Under the pieces are notes generated by a model, which saw only the letters and a program-made list of their open reading frames with translations, did no database searches and was not told the origin of the DNA. The position numbers and the translations under genes were made by a program. Of a stretch of 12,035 nucleotides of DNA, positions 1 through 6,763 are shown in pieces. The stretch lies in NCBI GenBank assembly GCA_016840595.1, contig JAEOSA010000043.1, positions 1 to 12,035 on the forward strand, written 5' to 3'. Origin of the DNA: Candidatus Hermodarchaeota archaeon. GTDB taxonomy: Archaea > Asgardarchaeota > Hermodarchaeia > Hermodarchaeales > Hermodarchaeaceae. How positions within the stretch are numbered: the first letter of the stretch is position 1; every line of letters starts with the position of its first letter.

Positions 1-393
1 ACGTGGCCAACGTTCAGCGGCTTCCCGGGCGATTGGTCCACGGATTTCTGATCCTTGAGGGTCACCCACTTCAGAGGTAATTACAATGGCGTTATCTTCG
101 AAGCGAATCCATTGACCACCCTTACGTCTGAATGGTTTTCGTTGTCGAACAATGATGCCGCGAAGCACCTGTCGACGCATCTTGGGTGTACCAGCTTTGC
201 AGGAAACCACTACCATGTCTGCCACACTGGCAGCAGGATTACGACGGAGGCGGCCGTGGTATCCAATAACCGAGATGATTTCTACAATCCTAGCGCCGCT
301 GTTATCTGCGACTGTAAGTCTAGCACCAGTGGGTAATCCTCGGCTGATTCGGGTTTTTGAAACCCCTGCAGTTTTTCGGCCTCGTTTCACCAT
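1..393 (-). CDS. rpl14: Large ribosomal subunit protein uL14 (C-terminus cut by window edge)
   Basis: Reading the minus strand from the ATG at 393 gives 131 codons without a stop up to the window edge. The translation carries hallmarks of uL14: [15 protein letters not shown] near residues 26-40, followed by [20 protein letters not shown] and [16 protein letters not shown]. uL14 binds 23S rRNA near the factor-binding face of the large subunit. Archaeal members are usually about 132-140 residues, and the visible part ends in EAAERWPR, so only a few residues should be missing. The start codon overlaps the stop of the uS17 gene by one base (TAATG), which suggests translational coupling. It is the last visible gene of the operon, which continues off the left edge; uL24 would be the usual next gene. 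Confidence 0.96.
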   Translation of the reverse strand, partial: MVKRGRKTAGVSKTRISRGLPTGARLTVADNSGARIVEIISVIGYHGRLRRNPAASVADMVVVSCKAGTPKMRRQVLRGIIVRQRKPFRRKGGQWIRFEDNAIVITSEVGDPQGSEIRGPIAREAAERWPR

Positions 394-737
394 TATGATT
401 CTTCCTCCTTTTCTTTAAGGCATTCAACGACAACATAGGACACTGTTTTGCTAAGAGGACGACATTCGGCAATGCGAACGGTATCTCCTACTTCACAAGG
501 AATACAAGGTGGAAGATGGGCTGCCGTCATAGAGTGGTTGCGTGAGTATCGACGATATTTTTTGATGAATCGTAGATAATCTCGACGGACCGTGACTGTG
601 CCTTTCATCTTAGTACTGGCGACAATGCCTTTCATAACCCGTCCACGAACCGGCAAGGTGCCATGAAATGGACAATTAGCATCTTGGCATTCCTGTTCTG
701 GAGGATTTACTTTTAGACCAATATTTCGAGCTACCAT
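393..737 (-). CDS. rps17: Small ribosomal subunit protein uS17
   Basis: The 114-residue product matches archaeal uS17, a primary 16S rRNA-binding protein of the small subunit. The archaeal signature [16 protein letters not shown] lies near residues 17-32. It is followed by a basic stretch ([17 protein letters not shown]) and the conserved [26 protein letters not shown]-terminal half. A strong Shine-Dalgarno match, AAGGAGGG, sits at 751-758 with 13 nt to the ATG. The start lies inside the end of the RNase P gene (7 nt overlap), and the stop shares one base with the uL14 start. The length is typical for archaea, and the tail is acidic (KEKEEES). Confidence 0.97.
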   Translation of the reverse strand: MVARNIGLKVNPPEQECQDANCPFHGTLPVRGRVMKGIVASTKMKGTVTVRRDYLRFIKKYRRYSRNHSMTAAHLPPCIPCEVGDTVRIAECRPLSKTVSYVVVECLKEKEEES

Positions 738-1018
738 CGTAGTTTTTTCGCCCTCCTTAATCGTTCTGCGGGATGCCCGAGCAGGGAGTTTCCATCAATT
801 TGTGCGGTTTCACCCTTAGGCAGGAATAGTTTGAAAGTGCTTGTTGCTTTGGGTATCTGCCGATGTTGAAGACCGTCAAATAGTGTGAGCATTCCATGAG
901 TTTCATCAATAATGTGACCGGTTAGTCTATTCAAACTGGGATTAGTGGACTGCAACACGGTCGTGGATAGTCCGATAAGCGGACGGATTGTGAGGCGCTT
1001 TGGATAATGGAGCATCAT
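731..1018 (-). CDS. rnp1: RNase P protein component 1 (Rpp29/Pop4 homologue)
   Basis: The 95-residue product fits archaeal Rnp1, a protein subunit of RNase P that helps the catalytic RNA mature the 5' ends of tRNAs. Recognisable parts are the Sm-like barrel, with LTGHIIDETHGMLTLFDG near residues 32-49, the IPKATSTFKLFLPKGE stretch, and IDGNSLLGHPAERL with a basic end. Its position between uL29 and uS17 is typical for archaea. Two ATG codons lie in tandem at 1018 and 1015; both are served by the AAGGAGGGG located inside the uL29 C-terminus. The first ATG overlaps the uL29 stop as ATGA. Many archaea have an SUI1 (eIF1-like) gene between uL29 and rnp1, and none is present here. Confidence 0.94.
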   Translation of the reverse strand: MMLHYPKRLTIRPLIGLSTTVLQSTNPSLNRLTGHIIDETHGMLTLFDGLQHRQIPKATSTFKLFLPKGETAQIDGNSLLGHPAERLRRAKKLRW

Positions 1019-1251
1019 GATGCCCCTCCTTCCTCTATGTCAGCAGGAGCTAGACGTGCTTCCTCATTCATGATAGTAAGTATTCGGGCGATACTCCGGC
1101 GAAGCGCTCGAATGGCACTGGGATTTTCTATTCCAGCACCAGACATCATTGCCGCTCGTTGTTTCGCGAGTTCCGCACGTAGTTCGTTTAATTTTCGTTC
1201 TCTTTCCTCAGGACGCATTTCCCGGATTTCAGCCACCGTAATTATTGTCAT
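1015..1251 (-). CDS. rpl29: Large ribosomal subunit protein uL29
   Basis: This 78-residue, mainly helical protein begins MTIITVAEIREMRPEER and contains LNELRAELAKQRAAMMSG and NPSAIRALRRSIARILTIMNE, the classical uL29 coiled-helix pattern of archaea. uL29 sits near the polypeptide exit tunnel. An AGGAGG ribosome binding site at about 1262-1268 lies 10 nt before the ATG. A 25-nt gap separates it from the uS3 stop, and its own stop overlaps the rnp1 start. The C-terminus is slightly extended and acidic (ARLAPADIEEGGAS); its DNA also provides the ribosome binding site of rnp1. Confidence 0.96.
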   Translation of the reverse strand: MTIITVAEIREMRPEERERKLNELRAELAKQRAAMMSGAGIENPSAIRALRRSIARILTIMNEEARLAPADIEEGGAS

Positions 1252-1276
1252 TATTTTTGTGCCTCCTTCTCATACC

Positions 1277-2452
1277 TCACTTTTTTGAAGATGATTTACT
1301 TGATTTTGCGGCTTTTTCCTTGCTAGCCTTGGCTTCTGATTTCTTAGTTTTCGATTTCGCAGAAGCCTTCTTCGTTTTCGCCTTGGGTTTTTCTGCCGCC
1401 TTTTTCGTTGTCTTAGTTGTAGTCTTGGTCTTTGCCTTAGCTCTGGGTTTCGTCTCAACCTTCTTTTTCTTCGCTTTCGGCTTTTCCTCTACTTTGGTCT
1501 TCGGCTTTGCCTTAGGCTTCTCTTCCACCTTCTTCTTAGCCTTGGGTTTCGCCTTAGGCTTGGGTTTTGCCGGTTCCTTCTTTTTCGCAGGTGCAGCCTT
1601 AGGCTTCTTCTTCGGCTTTGGTTTAGGTTTCTCTGGTTCGGGTTTCTTTTCCAGTGGAGGCACATCTTCAGGCTCAGGTTCAGGAATTGGTTCTAATTCC
1701 GGTTCACTAGGAGTTTCCGTTGCAGGAGATTGTTCTCCACTTTCCTCAATGAATTCTTCAATGGGTGGCGCTTCTTCTACGGGAAGTTCTTCCTCAGTGA
1801 CTTCAATTTCTGAAGATTCAACTGCTTCAGGGGCAGGAACCGGTGGTATTTCTACTTCACGGTGCATAATTATCGGTCGATCCGGAGCAACTGCATCAGG
1901 AAGCATAACGCGGACTTGAACGCCCAATATTCCCGGTTTCATAATCGCATAAGCAATGCCGTGACTAACAGCAGTGCGAATCGGTTCGCCAGTTTTAGCA
2001 ACGAAGCCACTTCGGAATTTTTGGTAACGAGCCCTTCGACTTGTAAGCTTACCAGCGATAGAGATTTCCACTCCCTTAGCTCCAGCCCCGACAATACGAC
2101 GAAGAACACCATACGCTGCACGCCGGAAATGGTCGCCACGTTCCAGGCGTTGAGCCAGTCGTTCAGCCATAATGGAGCCGTTCAGCTCAGGAACTTCGAC
2201 TTCACTAACTTCAATTTGTGGGGCTTCCAACCCGAATTCGTGTTCTAACGTCTCCGTTAATTCACGAACAGTGGTACCTCGTCGTCCTATCACCATTCCA
2301 GGACGAGAGGCATACACAACTACACGCATGCCCAATGGCGTCTTTTGGAGATCAACGCCAGCATACCCAGCGCGACGAAGTTCGCGACGTAAGTAATCAT
2401 TTACTTTTACTTTCAATAATCCTCGATTAATGAAGTGATCTTCAGCTGGCAT
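1277..2452 (-). CDS. rps3: Small ribosomal subunit protein uS3 with a long lysine/proline/alanine-rich C-terminal tail
   Basis: Residues 1-200 are a complete archaeal uS3. There is an N-terminal KH domain with the GXXG loop G56-R-R-G59 (VIGRRG). The C-terminal domain contains GAGAKGVEISIAGKLTSRRAR and the GVQVRVMLPD strand. uS3 lines the mRNA entry site of the small subunit. After this core, residues 208-268 are strongly acidic (Glu/Pro-rich). Residues 269-391 are almost entirely Lys, Pro, Ala, Glu, Thr and Ser, with an imperfect 12-residue repeat around VEEKPKAK (309-316 and 321-328). The whole protein is 391 residues, against roughly 210-250 for most archaeal uS3. A GGAGG site in the end of the uL22 gene precedes the start, and only 2 nt separate it from the uL22 stop. 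The low-complexity tail also creates a spurious open frame on the other strand. Confidence 0.97.
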   Translation of the reverse strand: MPAEDHFINRGLLKVKVNDYLRRELRRAGYAGVDLQKTPLGMRVVVYASRPGMVIGRRGTTVRELTETLEHEFGLEAPQIEVSEVEVPELNGSIMAERLAQRLERGDHFRRAAYGVLRRIVGAGAKGVEISIAGKLTSRRARYQKFRSGFVAKTGEPIRTAVSHGIAYAIMKPGILGVQVRVMLPDAVAPDRPIIMHREVEIPPVPAPEAVESSEIEVTEEELPVEEAPPIEEFIEESGEQSPATETPSEPELEPIPEPEPEDVPPLEKKPEPEKPKPKPKKKPKAAPAKKKEPAKPKPKAKPKAKKKVEEKPKAKPKTKVEEKPKAKKKKVETKPRAKAKTKTTTKTTKKAAEKPKAKTKKASAKSKTKKSEAKASKEKAAKSSKSSSKK

Positions 2453-2454
2453 TC

Positions 2455-2916
2455 TTATTCCTCCGTTAACACAACTTCAACGTGAACCATTTGTTCATTG
2501 AAGGCCGTTGATCGTCCTCTCGCCCGTTCTATGAACCGTTTTAGCATCCGACCGGGATAAGCCGAAATATGCGTAATACGAAGCCGATCAAGGTCCAACC
2601 CCTTGTAGTCCGCATTATTCTCCGCGTTTTCTAAAACTCGTAAAATTGTTTTTGAAGCTTTCACCGGATACCGTCCGGAATCCGCTTTGTATAACCCTCG
2701 TCGATGACCGACCTTCTTGTCATACCGACGATAAGGCACAGCTTGGCGCATGGCTATGACATCTTCGAGGTACGTTTTTGCCGCTTCTAACCTGAGTCCA
2801 CGAAGCTCATTACAAACCTCCCGGGCTGCTTTAGGCGACATACGCACCTCACGTCCTCTAGCCTTAGCAGTTTTGTCTGGATCCAGACCAAGTATTGAGT
2901 AACCGAATTCAGGCAT
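2455..2916 (-). CDS. rpl22: Large ribosomal subunit protein uL22
   Basis: The 153-residue protein starts MPEFGYSILGLDPDKTAKARG, the usual archaeal uL22 opening. It continues with MSPKAAREVCNELRGLRLEAAKTYLEDV, the loop KKVGHRRG, and the end ITHISAYPGRMLKRFIERARGRSTAF. uL22 lines the nascent-chain exit tunnel. The frame stays open upstream to a TTG at 3018, but the extra 34 residues do not resemble uL22, so the ATG at 2916 is preferred. It has only a weak AGGT match upstream. This is the first gene of the visible ribosomal operon. The usual upstream neighbour, uS19, is absent here and appears about 8.9 kb away on the same strand. A clear TATA box at 3051-3057 can drive transcription from this point. 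Confidence 0.96.
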   Translation of the reverse strand: MPEFGYSILGLDPDKTAKARGREVRMSPKAAREVCNELRGLRLEAAKTYLEDVIAMRQAVPYRRYDKKVGHRRGLYKADSGRYPVKASKTILRVLENAENNADYKGLDLDRLRITHISAYPGRMLKRFIERARGRSTAFNEQMVHVEVVLTEE

Positions 2917-3050
2917 GGGTATCCAACCTAGCGTGATTAATACACTCACTTTGCGGGTTGCAGCTACAACGAACCGAAAGCCACATGACCCTCGGGACTG
3001 GTCCGCACTCCCAAACAATGTGAGAGCAGAGGGGGAGAACTATAGTGCCC

Positions 3051-3057
3051 TATATAA
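3051..3057 (-). promoter_or_regulatory. TATA box for the rpl22-rps3-rpl29-rnp1-rps17-rpl14 operon
   Basis: On the minus strand the sequence TTATATA stands at 3057-3051, a good match to the archaeal TATA consensus. A start point about 26-27 nt downstream, near 3027, would give a leader of roughly 110 nt before the uL22 ATG at 2916. The leader can be drawn with several short stems, for example GTTGT/GCAAC around a 4-nt loop and a GCGG/CCGC outer pair. The box lies in the 163-nt gap between the TRM112 stop and uL22. The start site itself is not visible from sequence. Confidence 0.6.
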
Positions 3058-3079
3058 GAATTCTGCTAGTCTGTGCCCC

Positions 3080-3589
3080 CTAACCGTCTGCGTCCAATGC
3101 CACGGGCTTCGAGCCCGTTACAATCACGTCAGGAAGGACCTTTCGATGCTTCCGAAGAAAAGCTACATCCGCCTTCTGATCACGTCCCGAATCGGGAAGC
3201 AGCTCCGGAATACTCTCAATGCGCGAACCAACGGGATAGAAGCGCTCGCATTTCTCACAGCGGAGAGCCCCTACAATTATTTCGAGACCATGGAAATATT
3301 CGACTAGCGGAACCACATCCAAAGGCTCCGGTTTCTGTCGAGACAGAGCAGCAAAGACTTTTCGGGCTTTTGTCAATCGTTGGTCGAAAGTCTTATCCTT
3401 TGATAGATTGTGCACAGGCTCCAAGGATGGCTCACTTAGCACACCCTTTTGATGATGCGCAACCAACTCCCCAGCTAACCCTTTTTTGTCCTTTAACCGA
3501 TTTTTCTCCACTTTAACCACATAGACGGTAAGCGGGTGTTCCTTGCAAATAGGACACGCCAAAATATTGAGTAACCAGGGCTTCATCAT
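3080..3589 (-). CDS. TRM112-family methyltransferase activator, long (eukaryote-like) form
   Basis: TRM112 is a small zinc-binding partner that stabilises and activates several methyltransferases acting on tRNA, rRNA and release factor 1. The 169-residue product opens MMKPWLLNILACPICKEHPL, with the first zinc pair C12/C15. The second pair, C111/C114, lies in GALRCEKCERFYPVGSRIESIPELLPD, which resembles the C-terminal Trm112 motif. About 95 residues separate the two pairs. This matches the spacing I recall for yeast Trm112, whereas haloarchaeal and bacterial relatives are about 60 residues. A GAGGT site at 3594-3598 serves two adjacent ATG codons (3589 and 3586); the second would give MKPWLL, which resembles other family members. 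The C-terminal tail (VTGSKPVALDADG) is encoded over a perfect 6-bp inverted repeat. Residues 25-100 carry no recognisable motif. Confidence 0.85.
   Translation of the reverse strand: MMKPWLLNILACPICKEHPLTVYVVKVEKNRLKDKKGLAGELVAHHQKGVLSEPSLEPVHNLSKDKTFDQRLTKARKVFAALSRQKPEPLDVVPLVEYFHGLEIIVGALRCEKCERFYPVGSRIESIPELLPDSGRDQKADVAFLRKHRKVLPDVIVTGSKPVALDADG
3102..3118. repeat. Perfect 6-bp inverted repeat with TTCGA loop at the end of the TRM112 gene
   Basis: ACGGGC at 3102-3107 and GCCCGT at 3113-3118 flank TTCGA. The structure lies inside the last codons of the TRM112 gene and upstream of the uL22 TATA box. No T-run follows it on the minus strand, so it is not a standard terminator. Its role is unknown. 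Confidence 0.4.
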
Positions 3590-3630
3590 ATAAACCTCGA
3601 AAAGTTAGTTTCCCTTCATGAGCCACCCCT

Positions 3631-3637
3631 ATTAAAA
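3631..3637 (-). promoter_or_regulatory. Possible TATA element for the TRM112 gene
   Basis: TTTTAAT on the minus strand (3637-3631) lies about 45 nt upstream of the TRM112 start. A start near 3608 would leave a leader of about 20 nt that includes the GAGGT ribosome binding site. The 82-nt gap after the pyruvyl transferase gene would also allow simple read-through, so an independent promoter is not certain. Confidence 0.35.
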
Positions 3638-3671
3638 GTAGCTCTTTGCTAAGCCTCACTCCAGAGTGGTG

Positions 3672-4817
3672 TTAAGGGATTTTATCAATGAATTTTTTCA
3701 TAATATTTTCAAACCAATATTCCAACCTTTTCGGGATCGGTTGAAATGATTGAAACTTGGTTTCTAGCTCAGAAGTAATCGCTTCAACAACTTGCGATGG
3801 GATGCTATAGTTCACCTGCATATTCCTTTTCGTGACCCGTTCAACGCCTTCAGCCGCGCGAGAGAACCCTAGCCGCGTAATTCTATTAACTCCTGTCCAC
3901 GCGCTTAATTTGTTCCAAGCTGGAAATCCCACGCCACCCAAGGTCTTTACTACCCCGTCACCTCTCGAATCTTCAGCGATCAGGAATGAGGGCTTGGCAT
4001 AGCTGAGAAAATAGATATGGGCATGAACTCGGAATCCAACATGAATATCCATGGTATCATACACTTGGATTTTCTTCAAATCATATGATGCATCAAAGGT
4101 TTCACAACCAAGCTTCTTCGCATAAGTCAATAATTTTACATTGAGTTCGGTGAGCCGTGGATCGTCTTTTTCTCCTAACTGAATTCCGTGATGAAAAGAT
4201 ACAAGAAGTGTAGCCGCAGGAAACTGGGTTCGTAGCGCCTTCAGAATGGATGCAGCTAGTTTGTAATGAAATGGAGTGGCAGGAGTGGTAAATAAAATGC
4301 GCTTTACTTCTTTGGGTTGCGAATGATGGGTAGGAAACTCATTAACCGCATACCATGCTGGACATCCGTTCAAGGACACGTTTTGAATCCCATTTAGATG
4401 CAATACTCGAACTGAATGAATATCCCGAACACCAATTCCAAACCCTGTATCTTCAATGTGGTGAAGGAATCGTATGCTCTGCTGACTTAATTTCACCATA
4501 TGAGCTAAGCTATACTCTCCCGGATAATATTTCGCGCCGATACCAAGGAAAATAATTGGAATATTGTGAGTAAGGATATCCGGATGCACAGGATAAATAT
4601 CTGGGTAGATATTAGGGCGGATGCCTGGGCCACCAGTAATGATGACTGCTTTAAGCTGTTTGAACTGTTCAGGTGTAATCTGGTCATATAACGGAATAGC
4701 GATGTGACCTACCAAGCGTGGAGTGTCGGGTTTTAAGGTCTCAACCAGATTCTTTGCCCGTTCTAAGATCAAGTAATCTCCGACGTTCGAATTGTGCCGG
4801 GAAAGAATCAGATACAT
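3672..4817 (-). CDS. Polysaccharide pyruvyl transferase family protein
   Basis: The 381-residue protein shows the layout of the polysaccharide pyruvyl transferase family (CsaB/WcaK-like). It has an N-terminal NVGDYLI (residues 11-17), ITGGPGI (60-66), FLGIGAKY (90-97), GIGVRD (127-132) and the C-terminal GFRVHAH (261-267). A later SRGDGVVKTLGG (284-295) resembles the region that binds the acceptor or donor in this fold. Characterised members transfer a pyruvyl group from phosphoenolpyruvate to sugars of cell-wall polymers or S-layer anchors. Other members have unknown reactions, so the substrate is not assigned. There is no signal peptide, and the protein is probably cytosolic. The ATG at 4817 has a GGAG 9 nt upstream (4826-4829). 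It is divergently arranged with the nonulosonate genes, suggesting a shared role in surface glycans. TRM112 lies 82 nt downstream. Confidence 0.85.
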   Translation of the reverse strand: MYLILSRHNSNVGDYLILERAKNLVETLKPDTPRLVGHIAIPLYDQITPEQFKQLKAVIITGGPGIRPNIYPDIYPVHPDILTHNIPIIFLGIGAKYYPGEYSLAHMVKLSQQSIRFLHHIEDTGFGIGVRDIHSVRVLHLNGIQNVSLNGCPAWYAVNEFPTHHSQPKEVKRILFTTPATPFHYKLAASILKALRTQFPAATLLVSFHHGIQLGEKDDPRLTELNVKLLTYAKKLGCETFDASYDLKKIQVYDTMDIHVGFRVHAHIYFLSYAKPSFLIAEDSRGDGVVKTLGGVGFPAWNKLSAWTGVNRITRLGFSRAAEGVERVTKRNMQVNYSIPSQVVEAITSELETKFQSFQPIPKRLEYWFENIMKKFIDKIP

Positions 4818-4966
4818 TTCAAGAACTCCATTTCAAGAATTCTGTATTAAGTTATTCTTTATTCGATGAGAGGTCGGTGCGTACGTTTTCCACGTTACCA
4901 ATTCTTTTGAAGGACACTGACGATTTCTGAACTATGAATTGTCTCCATTTGCAAGCCATGGAACTG

Positions 4967-4975
4967 ATTATAAAG
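4967..4975 (+). promoter_or_regulatory. Likely TATA box for the nonulosonate genes, in the divergent intergenic region
   Basis: The 266-nt region 4818-5083 separates the divergent pyruvyl transferase and nonulosonate genes. On the plus strand ATTATAAAG (4967-4975) is a good archaeal TATA element. Transcription would begin near 4998, leaving a leader of about 85 nt to the ATG at 5084. For the opposite gene only weaker A/T-rich candidates are visible (around 4845-4862). No RNA gene or credible short reading frame was found in this region. Confidence 0.5.
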
Positions 4976-5083
4976 TTTTTTAACCAGAGTCTCTAGTCAC
5001 AACGATAACACGATTAATCAACACTATCAAAACAATGAATATAGCGGAAGAATGTGAACCCAATTATTGGAGTATTCTTTGCG

Positions 5084-6763
5084 ATGGCGAAGGTTTTAGC
5101 AGTAATACCAGCAAGGGGCGGTTCAAAGGGTATTCCACGTAAGAATGTACGCCTACTTGCAGGAAAGCCCCTCATTGCTCACATCATTTCCGCAGCCAAG
5201 GCGTCCCACCAAATAAGCGAATTTGTTGTTACAACCGAAGATGAAGAAATTGCACAAGTTGCCCGGACGTATGGCGCCCACGTATTGAATCGTCCGCCTG
5301 AATTGGCAGATGACACGATTCCCCTTGACCCAGTTATTCATCACGCTGTGACTTATCTGGAACGCAAAGAAGACAAGCGATACGACTATGTTATAACCTT
5401 ACAGCCAACATCACCCCTCCTTTCCAGTGAAACAATTGACACTGCAATGAAACAATTGATAGAAAGTGGTGCGGACACCCTCATTGCAGTGACCGATGAA
5501 ACTCACCTGTACTGGGTGAAAAAAGAAGGCCAGTACAGAATGCTACAAGAAAAACGGGTTAACCGCCAGCTTTTAGATCCGATGTTTAAGGAAACAGGAG
5601 CCATCCTTGCAACGAAACGCGAATTTGTCACAGCTGATTCCCGTTTTGGTGAAACCATTCAGCTATTTGAAATGCCCCGAGAAGAAAGTATTGACATCGA
5701 TACCTATCGAGACTGGTGGATTGCAGAGAAACTCCTAAACCAAAAACATATCGTATTTCGTGTCGATGGCGACCGCACGATTGGGCTCGGACACATCTAT
5801 CGGACCTTAACGCTTGCCCATCAAATCCTAGACCATCAAGTCATCTTTCTGATCGATAAACACCGAAAAATGGGTTTAGAAAAGGTTGCAGCCTACAATT
5901 ATGACATTCAAACCTTTTCGACCGAAGCTCAAATGTGGAAAATCCTTGGCGAAATTCAACCCCACATCATAATCAATGATATCCTAGATACATCCAAGAT
6001 CTACATCTCACGGCTCCGAAAAGAAACCAATGCCTACATCGTGAATTTTGAAGACTTGGGACCAGGATCCCGAAGTGCCGACTTGACCATTAACGCACTG
6101 TACCTCCATCCACATCCTCCGAAAAATCATGTCTTTGGCTATCAGTATGTAGTTCTCCGTGATGAGTTCATCCTTTCTCCCTTCAAACAGGTAACCAAAG
6201 ACGTGAAGCGTATCCTCATCACGTTTGGAGGAACAGATGAGCAAGACATGACCCGAAGGACATTAGAGGCACTAAACACGTTGAAGCTTGATGCAGAAAT
6301 TCGAGTAATATTGGGATTTGGATATAAACGGACGAAAGCACTTCAAACTACATTGAAAGGTTTGCAACAGAATGGGATGAAGGTCAAGGTTTTGAAGGAC
6401 ATCAAAACGATGGCACAACAAATCTTGGATGCCGACCTCGTCATTACTTCCAATGGGCGAACCGTTTACGAAATTACCGCCATCGGGACTCCCTGTATTA
6501 GTATATCTCAGAACAAACGGGAAGCAAAACACCTCTTCACCAAAATTTGTGACGGAATTCTCGATTTAGGGCTCGCTACCCAATTATCTCAAAAAGAACT
6601 CGCACACGCAATAGAAGACCTAGTCAAGAATTACCGCGAGCGCAAACAAATGAACAAAATCATGCGTGAATTTAACATCCGTGGAGGAACACAGAACACT
6701 CTTCGATTAATATGGGATTCATACTCAGAATTTGAAGCTAAGAAATCAAAACAACAACCATGA
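5084..6763 (+). CDS. Bifunctional CMP-nonulosonate synthetase / PseG-like UDP-sugar hydrolase fusion
   Basis: Residues 1-215 form a CMP-sialic/legionaminic/pseudaminic acid synthetase (NeuA/PseF type). It shows the nucleotide-binding motif IPARGGSKGIPRKN (8-21), LQPTSPL (107-113) and the metal-binding SIDIDT (202-207). Residues 222-559 resemble PseG, the GT-B fold enzyme that releases UDP from a 2,4-diacetamido-trideoxyhexose. Here FRVDGDRTIGLGHIYR (225-240) contains the catalytic-type histidine H237, and SNGRTVYEITAIGTP (456-470) is the donor-binding loop. The protein would thus carry the steps just before and just after NeuB, whose gene overlaps the 3' end by 4 nt. The ATG at 5084 has a GGAG 11 nt upstream and places MAKVLAVIPARGG at the N-terminus. 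An upstream GTG at 5054 is also open. The exact sugar (pseudaminic, legionaminic or related) is uncertain. Both domains look complete. Confidence 0.88.
   Translation: MAKVLAVIPARGGSKGIPRKNVRLLAGKPLIAHIISAAKASHQISEFVVTTEDEEIAQVARTYGAHVLNRPPELADDTIPLDPVIHHAVTYLERKEDKRYDYVITLQPTSPLLSSETIDTAMKQLIESGADTLIAVTDETHLYWVKKEGQYRMLQEKRVNRQLLDPMFKETGAILATKREFVTADSRFGETIQLFEMPREESIDIDTYRDWWIAEKLLNQKHIVFRVDGDRTIGLGHIYRTLTLAHQILDHQVIFLIDKHRKMGLEKVAAYNYDIQTFSTEAQMWKILGEIQPHIIINDILDTSKIYISRLRKETNAYIVNFEDLGPGSRSADLTINALYLHPHPPKNHVFGYQYVVLRDEFILSPFKQVTKDVKRILITFGGTDEQDMTRRTLEALNTLKLDAEIRVILGFGYKRTKALQTTLKGLQQNGMKVKVLKDIKTMAQQILDADLVITSNGRTVYEITAIGTPCISISQNKREAKHLFTKICDGILDLGLATQLSQKELAHAIEDLVKNYRERKQMNKIMREFNIRGGTQNTLRLIWDSYSEFEAKKSKQQP

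Noticed and set aside
1245..1919. A 224-residue open frame on the plus strand, rich in Phe, Gly and Ser, resembling a membrane protein.
   Set aside because: It is the exact antisense of the lysine-rich tail of uS3. Its composition follows from the repeated AAG/GCC-type codons, and it has no independent support.
2917..3018. N-terminal extension of uL22 from a TTG codon at 3018.
   Set aside because: The 34 extra residues do not resemble uL22, whose family begins at MPEFGYS. The TTG lacks a ribosome binding site, although a start near the predicted transcript 5' end cannot be fully excluded.
3102..3118. T-arm of a tRNA (GGGCTTCGAGCCC-like sequence).
   Set aside because: The pairing closes to a 5-nt loop and not the 7-nt T-loop. 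No acceptor, D or anticodon arm can be drawn around it, and it lies within the TRM112 coding frame.
4815..4840. Short direct repeat CATTTCAAGAA occurring twice upstream of the pyruvyl transferase start.
   Set aside because: Two copies of 11 nt, one overlapping the start codon, are too little to support an operator or mobile-element footprint.
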